NCBI GenBank assembly: GCA_014191195.1
Contig: BJGZ01000017.1
Span: 1-51,224, forward strand
DNA from: Chlorobiota bacterium
GTDB taxonomy: Bacteria; Bacteroidota; Ignavibacteria; Kapaibacteriales; UBA961
Direction: 5' to 3'
Length of the DNA: 51,224 nucleotides
The notes beneath the pieces were generated by a model. That model was given only the letters and a program-made list of their open reading frames with translations. It did not search any database and was not told the origin of the DNA. Position 1 is the stretch's first letter. Every line of letters starts with the position of its first letter. Of the stretch, positions 35,355 through 43,669 are shown one piece after another. The position numbers were made by a program, and so were the translations under genes.

Positions 35355-37211
35355 ATGTTAAAAATGCCACTTTATCTTTATGGTAAAGCTAAAAGTGAAT
35401 ATATACCTCCAGCAGATCCAACATGGAAAGTATATAGCAAATTATTTGCTCCTTATATTATTCTAGCTATTTTAACTTTTGCCTTTTATATGCCAGCAAT
35501 GCATTATGATTATTCTTATCTAGATGATAATTCATTAATTCTAGATAATGCAACATTTAATGCAAATATTTCTAATCTAAGTAAGATTTTTAGTACAAAT
35601 TATTATGGTGCTTTGTATAGGCCCTTTCTATTTGGCAGCTTTATTATTGATGCTCAGTTTAGTGGCATACAACCTCAAGCATATCACTTTGCTAATATCA
35701 TTTACTTTGTAATTTCTGTTTTACTTGTTTGGCGATTAATTACCGTATTGTATGGTCAAGGCCCCATCCAATTTGGATTTATCTTATTATATGCCTTCCA
35801 TCCTTTATTCGTTCCTTTAGCAGCATGGATTCCAGGAAGAAATGATTCATTATTAATGATGTTCTGGATACCTAGTTTTTTATTGTATTATTCTTATAAA
35901 GCTTATGGCGGTAAGTGGCGCTTATGGCTTCATTTAGCATTTTATATGTGCACATTGTTTACCAAAGAATCTGCAATCGTTTTGCCTGTTCTCTGTTTTT
36001 TTGCAGATTATTTATTGATAGCTAAGCCCGATAAAAAAAATGGATTTTTACATAATTTCATTGGCATTCTTCAAAGAAATACATTGCCCATCATTGGTTG
36101 GATTGCATTATCTGTAATTTTCTTGTTGATGCGTTATTCTGCATTAAAAGGAATTCCTCCATCAGGTGATATTGTAGGCCCATTTGAATTATTGAGAAAT
36201 ATTCAAACAATTCCAATCATCATTGCAAAAGCTTTTATTCCATTAAAGCTATTCGTTTTAGGTAGTTATGATTGGGGCATGACAGGTTTAGGGCTTGGAA
36301 TAATCGGTATCATAGCAGGAATTCTTATGAATAGAAAAGTAGAAGGATCTACTATTCTATTTTGGATTCTGTGGTTTTTACTCATATTACTGCCAACAAT
36401 GGCTGCAAGTAGAAAAAATGGTGATATTTATTTTACATATGCCGAACATCGATCTTTCTTACCTTTTATCGCAATATTAGTACTATTAATAGAGATATTG
36501 TTTAAAAGTATTTCTAGTAATAATTGGACATTAATGAAGGTATTTACCTTCCTTCCTGTAGTTTTTGTCTATGCAGCAATTGCGTGGAATTATTTACCAT
36601 GTTATGAAAATAGATTGTCATATTGGACACAAGGAGCAAAAGTATATCCTGAAAAAGCAGAAATTCAACATGCACTTGGAAAAGCTTTGTATACTGCAGA
36701 CAAACCATTATTAGCTGTTCAGGCATATAAAAAAGCCATAGAGCTTTCTCCTGATCAAGACATCTTTTATAGCGATTTATCTAAAGTATATTTATATGGC
36801 CTTAATCCAGATTATGAAAAAGCAATTGCGGTACTAAAAGTTGCTGATTCTTTAGAATCTCAAGACCCAACTGTATTTCAAAACTTAACAGTTGCTTATG
36901 AAAAGAAAAAAATGATTCCCGAAGCATTAAAAGCTGCCGAAAAAGCTGTTAGGCTTTCTCCTAATGGTGCTACATTCCTTAATAATCTCACATTGCTATA
37001 TTTTGCAAATAAAGATTATGTTAATGCAGAAATAATGGCTAGACGAACAATCAAAGCCCAGGATAATATTTTGTCTTGCTATACTATCTTATTCGATATA
37101 TTAATTACACAAAAACGTTATTTAGAAGCTGCAGAATTAGTTCCTCGATTAGTTAAAATGGGGGTAAAAATTCCCGAAGCTGCAATGCAACTTTTACAAC
37201 CGTATTTATAA
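35355..37211 (+). CDS. GT-C membrane glycosyltransferase with C-terminal TPR domain (TMTC-like)
   Basis: This 618-residue protein has about ten membrane helices. An Asp-Asp motif (Asp57-Asp58, in YSYLDDNSL) sits in the first periplasmic loop, together with YRPFLFGSF, FHPLFVPLAAWIPGRNDSL and FTKESAIVLP, the pattern of TMTC/DUF1736-type O-mannosyltransferases. From about residue 425 three or more TPR units follow (AEIQHALGKALYTADKPLLA, QDIFYSDLSKVYLYG and others). Such enzymes transfer sugar from polyprenyl phosphate to protein or lipid, with the TPR part holding the acceptor. It lies after the yidC terminator, and tyrS starts 31 bases downstream. Substrate unknown. Confidence 0.72.
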   Translation: MLKMPLYLYGKAKSEYIPPADPTWKVYSKLFAPYIILAILTFAFYMPAMHYDYSYLDDNSLILDNATFNANISNLSKIFSTNYYGALYRPFLFGSFIIDAQFSGIQPQAYHFANIIYFVISVLLVWRLITVLYGQGPIQFGFILLYAFHPLFVPLAAWIPGRNDSLLMMFWIPSFLLYYSYKAYGGKWRLWLHLAFYMCTLFTKESAIVLPVLCFFADYLLIAKPDKKNGFLHNFIGILQRNTLPIIGWIALSVIFLLMRYSALKGIPPSGDIVGPFELLRNIQTIPIIIAKAFIPLKLFVLGSYDWGMTGLGLGIIGIIAGILMNRKVEGSTILFWILWFLLILLPTMAASRKNGDIYFTYAEHRSFLPFIAILVLLIEILFKSISSNNWTLMKVFTFLPVVFVYAAIAWNYLPCYENRLSYWTQGAKVYPEKAEIQHALGKALYTADKPLLAVQAYKKAIELSPDQDIFYSDLSKVYLYGLNPDYEKAIAVLKVADSLESQDPTVFQNLTVAYEKKKMIPEALKAAEKAVRLSPNGATFLNNLTLLYFANKDYVNAEIMARRTIKAQDNILSCYTILFDILITQKRYLEAAELVPRLVKMGVKIPEAAMQLLQPYL

Positions 37212-37242
37212 TTTAATCAGACCCTATCTTATCCTGAATACT

Positions 37243-38463
37243 ATGACAATATTCCCTACTTTAAATGAACAAATGGACATTCTGCGTACAGGTGTAGCAG
37301 AAATTTTTCCAGAAGATGAAATTGTAAAAAAAATTGAACGATCCATTACTACAAAAAAACCTTTAATAATTAAATTAGGATGCGATCCAAGCCGTCCAGA
37401 TTTACATATTGGCCATGCAGTTGTGTTAAGAAAAATGCGATCTTTTCAGGATTTAGGACATCAAGCAATTTTAATAATTGGTGATTTTACTGGAATGATT
37501 GGTGATCCAACGGGTAAGTCTAAAACACGTCCTGCCTTATCATTAGAAGAAACCAGAGCAAATGGCTTAAGTTATTTTGAACAAGCTTCATATATATTAT
37601 CAGAATCAAATCTGACAATCAAATATAATTCCGAATGGCTTTCTACTATGTCATTTGCAGATATCATAAAGCTTGCTGCTCAATATACGGTTGCACAAAT
37701 GCTAGAAAGAGATGATTTTTCTAAGCGCTTTCATGCAAATGAACCATTAAGTATTCATGAGTTTTTATACCCACTTGCCCAAGCAATGGATTCTGTAGCA
37801 ATAAAATCTGATATAGAATTAGGTGGAACAGATCAAAAATTTAACTTAATTGTTGGACGTGAAATACAAAAAGCATATGGTGTAGAACCCCAAGGTATTA
37901 TCATTATGCCAATCTTAGAAGGCACTGATGGTATTGAAAAAATGAGTAAATCACTGGGAAATTATATTGCAATTACCGATACTCCACGTGAAATGTTTGG
38001 CAAGGTGATGTCTATTCCAGATACCTTAATTACTCGCTACTATCAATATGCCGCAATGGAAAGTGAATCTAAAACAAAAGAACTTTCTATTGGTTTAGCC
38101 GAGGGCTCAATTCACCCACGGCAAGCTAAGGTTGATACTGCCATTGGAGTAGTTGCAGTGTATCATGGCAAAGAAGCTGGGCAAGCTGCTTTTGAAGAAT
38201 TCGAAAGAATCTTTGTTAAAAAAGATTTACCAGATATTGTAGATGAAAGATCAATATCTGAATTAGGGTCTAATCCTTTGATAGTAGATGTTTTAGCACA
38301 TACAGGAATGGTTACTTCTAAAGGTGAAGCTAGACGTCTTATTCAAGGTGGCGGTGTAAGCATAGATGGTGAGAAAGTTAGCGATATTTCTCAAACTGTA
38401 GATATTTCCAATCCAAGAATTATTAAAGTTGGTAAAAGAAAATTTTTAAAAATTATGATGTAA
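37243..38463 (+). CDS. tyrS: Tyrosyl-tRNA synthetase
   Basis: This is a 406-residue class I synthetase charging tRNA(Tyr). The GCDPSRPDLHIGH block (HIGH at 55-58) and EKMSKSLGNYIA (KMSKS) are present. The C-terminal S4-like RNA-binding domain reads SKGEARRLIQGGGVSIDGEKV. The form of the HIGH region matches the TyrZ-like type rather than the E. coli TyrS type. It is complete, 31 bases after the GT-C/TPR gene. I see no T-box leader. Confidence 0.95.
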   Translation: MTIFPTLNEQMDILRTGVAEIFPEDEIVKKIERSITTKKPLIIKLGCDPSRPDLHIGHAVVLRKMRSFQDLGHQAILIIGDFTGMIGDPTGKSKTRPALSLEETRANGLSYFEQASYILSESNLTIKYNSEWLSTMSFADIIKLAAQYTVAQMLERDDFSKRFHANEPLSIHEFLYPLAQAMDSVAIKSDIELGGTDQKFNLIVGREIQKAYGVEPQGIIIMPILEGTDGIEKMSKSLGNYIAITDTPREMFGKVMSIPDTLITRYYQYAAMESESKTKELSIGLAEGSIHPRQAKVDTAIGVVAVYHGKEAGQAAFEEFERIFVKKDLPDIVDERSISELGSNPLIVDVLAHTGMVTSKGEARRLIQGGGVSIDGEKVSDISQTVDISNPRIIKVGKRKFLKIMM

Positions 38464-38585
38464 AACATGATGTAACATGTCATATTTCATTTATTTTTCA
38501 TTATTCTTGTTATCATTACTATAAACTAAGTTCCTATTCCTTTCATAAGAAGCCTGCAATAGGATTTGTATTCTAAACCTGAATA

Positions 38586-40601
38586 ATGAATACTTCTTTA
38601 AGCTCACATATTCCAATCAATGCAAAAAAGTATGATTATATTTTTGCAGGTGCTGGCGTTTCAGCTTGTTTAGTATTACTAGAATTGCATAGACAAAATC
38701 TTTTGCATCAAAAAAATATTCTTTTATTAGATCCTACCCTTCATAATACTAATGATAAAACATTTTGTTTCTGGGCTAATGAACAAGAAACAATTCTAGA
38801 AATTCTCTCTCCGTTTATTTCTCATTCTTGGTCTCACATTCAAATTTCAGATACAAAAGTTGATAATATTAGCCCATTAACTTATAATCATATAGAAAGC
38901 ATTTCTCTGTATCAAGAAATTGAGAAGCTTGAAAAAATCTATTCATGGGATAGATTATTTTGTGCGGTTGAAGATATATCAAGAAATGATACTGGAGCCT
39001 ATGTATGTACAAAAGAGTTGCTGTATTATGCTGATATTGTATTTGATTCTAGAACTCCTACATATCTTTCAAAGGAACATTTTCAAACACATATTTATCA
39101 AAGTTTTATTGGTTGGACGATTCAGTTAAACAAGCCTCTGTTTGATGTCGATACATTTAGAATGATGGATTTTAATATTGAACAAGACAATTCTACACAA
39201 TTTGTATATGTTCTACCATTTACGTCTTCGCAAGCATTAGTTGAAATCACAAGATTTGGTTCAGATCTCATCCAAAAGCAAAGTGCTGAACAAAATCTAC
39301 ATCACTATATTAAAGAACAATTCGGGGAATATTCTATAATAGATAGAGAGCATGGATGTATTCCCATGAGTAATGTAAAGATAGACAATGAAATCAAGCA
39401 TGATATTATTCTGTTAGGTGCCAGAAATTATCTTACTAAACCTAGTACTGGATATACATTTAAATCTATGTTTTATCACGCTAACAATATCGTTGATAAA
39501 ATATCATTATATCAAGATGTAAACTCTCTTAATATAGAATATACTCAGATGTCTAAAGGGCGTTTTGCTTTTTATGATTCATTATTATTACATATCTTAC
39601 ATACAAAACCTCATCAAGGAAAACCTATTTTTCAAGCTTTATTTCGTAGTGTAGATACAAAACATATTTTACGGTTTTTGGATGAAAAAACTTCGCTTAC
39701 AGAAGATATTTTGCTTTTTATTGCATTACCTTGGACGCCTTTTTTACAAGCTCTTGTACAAAAATTTATTACACTTTCTTGGTTAAGACCACTTCTTTTA
39801 ACATGTCTAACCATAATGTTATATGCACTTGGATATAATACAAATTCTCAACAAATCATAGGATATGGAATACTTGTAATAGGATTATTTGTTGTAGGAA
39901 TTCCACATGGAGCTGTTGATCATATCCTTGAAATGGGACATTGGGACATAAAAAGAACGCCTTCATTTATTATCAGTTATTTACTTTTATCTTCAATATT
40001 TGGATCTATCTGGTTTGTGTATCCTCCTTTGGCATTATTTCTTTTTATTGGATATTCTTGTTGGCATTTTGGAGAAGCAGACGGAAAGCAATGGGGATTT
40101 CATCCTTTAATTTCTTTTTTATGGGGATTCATTGTTCTGCTCTATATATTAACCAGCCATTTAACAGAAACAAATAGCATTACCAATTCTATTGCCAATA
40201 TTACTTTTTCTTGGCAATTCCCTGTGTGGATATTCTTACCATTTTTCTTGTTTTCTATCTTTAAGAAACAATATTCTTTATCAATAACTATTATATGGCT
40301 TATGATATCAAGCCAAATTCCTTTGCTATTGGCTTTTGGTATGTATTTTATTGGACAGCACAGCATAACAAGTTGGGGACACATTAAAGATCATATCAAA
40401 CAAAGTAATATTGCGATTTGGAAAAAAGCTTTGCCCTTTCACGCTGGGGCGTGGTTAATGCTTTTGATATTCTTTATATTAAGGCCACAAACATCTGTAT
40501 TAGATACAGATATATTTGTTCATTGGGGAACATTTTTCATATTTATTTCTTGTATTAGTTTCCCTCATAGCATAGCTATGCATAGATTATATCTAAAGTA
40601 A
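38586..40601 (+). CDS. Fused lycopene beta-cyclase and Brp/Blh beta-carotene 15,15'-dioxygenase
   Basis: This 671-residue two-domain protein should convert lycopene to beta-carotene and cleave that to two retinal molecules. Residues 1 to about 395 are a full Bacteroidota-type CrtY: dinucleotide-binding YDYIFAGAGVSA (16-27), KTFCFWANE, VFDSR, LPFTSSQALVEITRF, GCIPMSN and LTKPSTGYTF. From about 400 to the end there are roughly seven membrane helices with the Brp/Blh histidine motifs: PHGAVDH (His441, His446), WHFGEAD (His494), GQHS (His592) and PHSIAMH (His661, His666). There is no stop or frameshift at the junction, and both halves have normal length. The gene stands alone after tyrS; crtB, crtI and rhodopsin are not in the window. 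Each domain call is strong. Channelling between the domains is inference. Confidence 0.92.
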   Translation: MNTSLSSHIPINAKKYDYIFAGAGVSACLVLLELHRQNLLHQKNILLLDPTLHNTNDKTFCFWANEQETILEILSPFISHSWSHIQISDTKVDNISPLTYNHIESISLYQEIEKLEKIYSWDRLFCAVEDISRNDTGAYVCTKELLYYADIVFDSRTPTYLSKEHFQTHIYQSFIGWTIQLNKPLFDVDTFRMMDFNIEQDNSTQFVYVLPFTSSQALVEITRFGSDLIQKQSAEQNLHHYIKEQFGEYSIIDREHGCIPMSNVKIDNEIKHDIILLGARNYLTKPSTGYTFKSMFYHANNIVDKISLYQDVNSLNIEYTQMSKGRFAFYDSLLLHILHTKPHQGKPIFQALFRSVDTKHILRFLDEKTSLTEDILLFIALPWTPFLQALVQKFITLSWLRPLLLTCLTIMLYALGYNTNSQQIIGYGILVIGLFVVGIPHGAVDHILEMGHWDIKRTPSFIISYLLLSSIFGSIWFVYPPLALFLFIGYSCWHFGEADGKQWGFHPLISFLWGFIVLLYILTSHLTETNSITNSIANITFSWQFPVWIFLPFFLFSIFKKQYSLSITIIWLMISSQIPLLLAFGMYFIGQHSITSWGHIKDHIKQSNIAIWKKALPFHAGAWLMLLIFFILRPQTSVLDTDIFVHWGTFFIFISCISFPHSIAMHRLYLK

Positions 40602-40616
40602 AGTATGATATAATTC

Positions 40617-42902
40617 TTACATTTTTATACTTAATCCCAAAAAATACGTTCTAGGTCTGCTTGGGCCATAAACATAGCCTGCATCTCTTTTTATTCCAAT
40701 ATCAAAATCTTTTTGAAAAGCATTTGTACAATTTTGAACTCCAATATTCATTGTTACATCAAAACTAGAATTAAATTGATGATCAATATCTATTTTAATA
40801 TTGTTTTCAAAAAAAGAGGGAGTTTCGTTAAGCACATCTTGATTAATAAAGCCTGCATAATGCTGGGCAATCATAGAACCTGTATATACACCGGAAAAAT
40901 TTAATGAAACTAACTGATTAAGATTCCAAGAAATCACATAAAAACCATAATGATTTGGTGTCCTAAAAAAACTACTATTATTATTTTCAACTGTATTAGA
41001 CCATTGCACTGGAATGTCATATATACTATTTTGAAATGTATAACCACATTGAAAGCTGATAGTTTTTTTATACTGAATTTTAGGGTTTATGGTTATCCCA
41101 GCAATATAAGCAGCATTGCCATTTCTTCTTTCTAACAATATATCGCCATTATTAGCTAAGCCTTTTTTTTCTAAAATAAATACATTGTTTAGTGTAGTAT
41201 TAAAAACATCAATTGTAACTCCTATAGACCAATCATCAAGATATTTATTTATATCTAATGATCCACTAAATGCATGAGAATATTCAGGTTGCAGATCTTC
41301 TTTATTCTTTATGATAATTCCCCCACTATTTACTTGAGAAATATGAAGATCTTCATCAAATACTTGCGGAGCCCTGAAACCTTTTGCATATCCAATTCTA
41401 CCTTGGATATCAGGTGATATTTTATATAATACATTCACTCTAGGACTAAAAACGGGTATCCCAACCAAATTATGATAATCCAATCTACCGCCTACTAGTA
41501 TATTAACTATATCCTCATATTCACATAAATCTTGAAAGTACAATCCTAATTGTGCTGCTTTTTGATTAATTAATCGATTATACGACGGTGCTAAGTCTTT
41601 TAATGTATTGGAGTTATACTCTAGACCTGAAACTACTGTGTGAGTTCCACCAGCAATCTCACCTAATGTTCCTGAATATTGAAGTCCACAAACTAGACTA
41701 CGATCTATGGATATTCCGTATGCATTTTCATCGAATCCAGAACCATAATAACTATCTCTATCTAATAATTGGTATTGTAAATACGATGAAAATTTATGAA
41801 GCTTACTTTCAGTAAATTGTTCATATGTTATTCCAGCATTCAAAATATTGTGTGTTGTAGATTCAGTAATATCTGTTTTATGAAATGGTTGGTCAAATTT
41901 ATTTCCTCCTCTTCTAAATTCATACATAGTAAAACCAGTACATATAATTTTTGACAATTCTGAAGGTTTATAAAATGTTTTCATCGATACAGATGTAGCT
42001 CGTATTTGTCCTATTTCAGAAAATCCATCATTATTCATATCCCATTGACTTCTATTTCTGTTAAATCCATGTATAGATATTCCAGCATTTATTTCATCAT
42101 TTACAATATCAGTCCCAATCATATATGTTTGATCATTAGATTTTCCATCTATCCATGCTTGATTAGTTGTACAATACGCTGTATTTGTTTGTGGTTCCTT
42201 TGTAATAATATTTACGGTTCCTGCAATTGCACTACTACCATACAGTGAAGAACCTCCGCTTCTAACAACTTCCACTCTCTCTATCATATTTGTAGGAATT
42301 TGTTCTAATCCATATACGCCTTGAAGACTACTAAAAATTGGTCTACCATCTATTAATATCTGACTATATGCACTTTCTAAACCATTCATTCTTAAACCGC
42401 TAAAACCACAATTTTGACAATTATTCTCGATTCTAAGTGCTGGTTGAAAGCTTAATCCTTCAGATAATACCACAGATTGCGTAGCTTTAATGATCTTTTG
42501 ATCTATTAAACTACATTGTATTGGTGCATCTTTACGTAATACTTCACTGCGGGTTGCTGTTATAATTACATTTTCTAGTTTTAAAAAGTCTTCTTGAAGA
42601 TCTATATCATCAACTTGTACATGTGCATTATTAATATATACTTGAATTTCTTTAGAGATACATCCAATTGACGATACTTTTAATGTGTAATTTCCCTTTT
42701 GAAGATTTGATATGGTAAACGTGCCCTTTTTTCCTGTTATTGAACCCGTCTTAGTATTTGATACAACAATATTTGCTCCAATAATGGGCTTATTATTAGA
42801 TACTACCCTACCTGTCAGCTTGTAAGTATCTGCATATATATCAGAAGATAGTACAAGTATCACAACTGTTATAAACAATAGTCTTAACATAAAGCACATC
42901 AT
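40617..42902 (-). CDS. TonB-dependent outer-membrane receptor
   Basis: This 761-residue protein has a signal peptide (to about DIYA, residue 24) and a carboxypeptidase-regulatory-like beta-sandwich (about 26-105) typical of Bacteroidota receptors. The plug domain has IDGRPIFSSLQGVYGLEQIP and VEVVRSGGSSLYGSSAIAGT, and a 22-strand barrel ends YFLGLSIKM. It takes up a substrate using TonB energy. A Cys pair in NCQNCGF (Cys162, Cys165) sits in the plug. As I recall, this signature is shared by a BtuB/HmuR-like subfamily. Cobalamin, haem or a metal chelate are all possible; no cobalamin riboswitch was recognised upstream. The stop is 15 bases from that of the converging crtY-blh gene. Confidence 0.85.
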   Translation of the reverse strand: MMCFMLRLLFITVVILVLSSDIYADTYKLTGRVVSNNKPIIGANIVVSNTKTGSITGKKGTFTISNLQKGNYTLKVSSIGCISKEIQVYINNAHVQVDDIDLQEDFLKLENVIITATRSEVLRKDAPIQCSLIDQKIIKATQSVVLSEGLSFQPALRIENNCQNCGFSGLRMNGLESAYSQILIDGRPIFSSLQGVYGLEQIPTNMIERVEVVRSGGSSLYGSSAIAGTVNIITKEPQTNTAYCTTNQAWIDGKSNDQTYMIGTDIVNDEINAGISIHGFNRNRSQWDMNNDGFSEIGQIRATSVSMKTFYKPSELSKIICTGFTMYEFRRGGNKFDQPFHKTDITESTTHNILNAGITYEQFTESKLHKFSSYLQYQLLDRDSYYGSGFDENAYGISIDRSLVCGLQYSGTLGEIAGGTHTVVSGLEYNSNTLKDLAPSYNRLINQKAAQLGLYFQDLCEYEDIVNILVGGRLDYHNLVGIPVFSPRVNVLYKISPDIQGRIGYAKGFRAPQVFDEDLHISQVNSGGIIIKNKEDLQPEYSHAFSGSLDINKYLDDWSIGVTIDVFNTTLNNVFILEKKGLANNGDILLERRNGNAAYIAGITINPKIQYKKTISFQCGYTFQNSIYDIPVQWSNTVENNNSSFFRTPNHYGFYVISWNLNQLVSLNFSGVYTGSMIAQHYAGFINQDVLNETPSFFENNIKIDIDHQFNSSFDVTMNIGVQNCTNAFQKDFDIGIKRDAGYVYGPSRPRTYFLGLSIKM

Positions 42903-42955
42903 GACGTATTCACATTATACTTGAATTAACATAATTACTACATATATAACTAATA

Positions 42956-42989
42956 AATAAAAAAGCACATCGATATGTCGATGTGCTTT
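42956..42989 (-). terminator. Rho-independent terminator for rpsP/ffh
   Basis: AAAGCACATCGA (42962-42973) pairs perfectly with TCGATGTGCTTT (42978-42989) around a 4-base loop. On the minus strand a T run follows the hairpin. It lies about 25 bases after the rpsP stop and before the divergent region of the TonB receptor. Confidence 0.9.
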
Positions 42990-43012
42990 AATATATGACT
43001 ATTTTATGTTAA

Positions 43013-43627
43013 TCAGTCTTGGGCTTCTTCTGCTGCTGCTTCAGCTGCAGGAGAATCAGTAGTTTCTGCTGAAACTGGTGCTGCTTCTTCTGTAACAGGC
43101 GCAGTTTCAATTACTTCCACAACTGATGCTGCGTCTACAACTGGTGCTGCTTCCACAACTGGAGCTGCTTCCACAACTGGTGCTGCTTCCACAACTGGTG
43201 CTGTTTCTACAACTGGAGCTGCTTCCACAACTGGAGCTGCTTCTTCGACTGGTGTAGGAGGAGCATTTTTACGAGCTAAGCGAGAAGCTTGTTTACGAAA
43301 ATAACGAGCGGTAGCATTTTCTTTGTGTTTAGCAATAGCTAATTCAATTTCTTCTGCTGTTTTACCTTTGAATTCCATTTGGCGACGAAGCATAACACCA
43401 TCAACACTCATTAAAGAGCGAACGATGTCTGTTGGCTGGGCACCAGTATTCATCCAATAGATTACTCTATCATGCTTAAAATTCAAAGTGGATGGCTTAT
43501 GCATTGGATCATAATATCCAACACGTTCCAAAAAATCACCGTCACGACGTGAACGACTATCGACGGCTACAATATCATACGTTGGTGCTTTCTTACGGCC
43601 TTTACGGCGTAAACGAAGTTTTACCAT
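43013..43627 (-). CDS. rpsP: Ribosomal protein bS16 with long Ala/Val/Pro/Glu tail
   Basis: This 204-residue protein is about twice the usual S16 length. Residues 1 to about 85 are the S16 fold of the 30S subunit (VKLRLRRKGRKKAPTYDIVAVDSRSRRDG, split 2-30; ERVGYYDP; VIYWMNTGAQPTDIV). A basic linker (RYFRKQASRLARKN) follows, then an acidic low-complexity tail of APVVEA hexapeptide repeats (about 125-175) and an Ala/Glu-rich end. Extensions of this kind occur in Bacteroidota/Chlorobi S16 proteins, but the repeat-driven form here is conspicuous. The gene follows ffh by 42 bases and is ended by the terminator at 42956-42989. Confidence 0.95.
   Translation of the reverse strand: MVKLRLRRKGRKKAPTYDIVAVDSRSRRDGDFLERVGYYDPMHKPSTLNFKHDRVIYWMNTGAQPTDIVRSLMSVDGVMLRRQMEFKGKTAEEIELAIAKHKENATARYFRKQASRLARKNAPPTPVEEAAPVVEAAPVVETAPVVEAAPVVEAAPVVEAAPVVDAASVVEVIETAPVTEEAAPVSAETTDSPAAEAAAEEAQD
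43129..43250 (-). repeat. 18-base tandem repeats in the rpsP tail
   Basis: Units related to GCTGCTTCCACAACTGGA (plus strand) repeat about six or seven times with an 18-base period. They encode the APVVEA hexapeptide and vary slightly by substitution. The period keeps the reading frame, so length changes by slippage would be tolerated. Confidence 0.85.
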
Positions 43628-43669
43628 GAGATACCCTACTCAAGTTAAGGGTGAATAAAATCCGGTACT

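Noticed and set aside
38464-38585. ACATG/CATGT hairpin after tyrS as a terminator
   Set aside because: The stem is only five pairs and has no clear T run directly after it.
42903-43012. Cobalamin riboswitch before the TonB receptor
   Set aside because: The gap is short and AT-rich and lacks the conserved B12-box-like core; the only strong hairpin belongs to the rpsP terminator.
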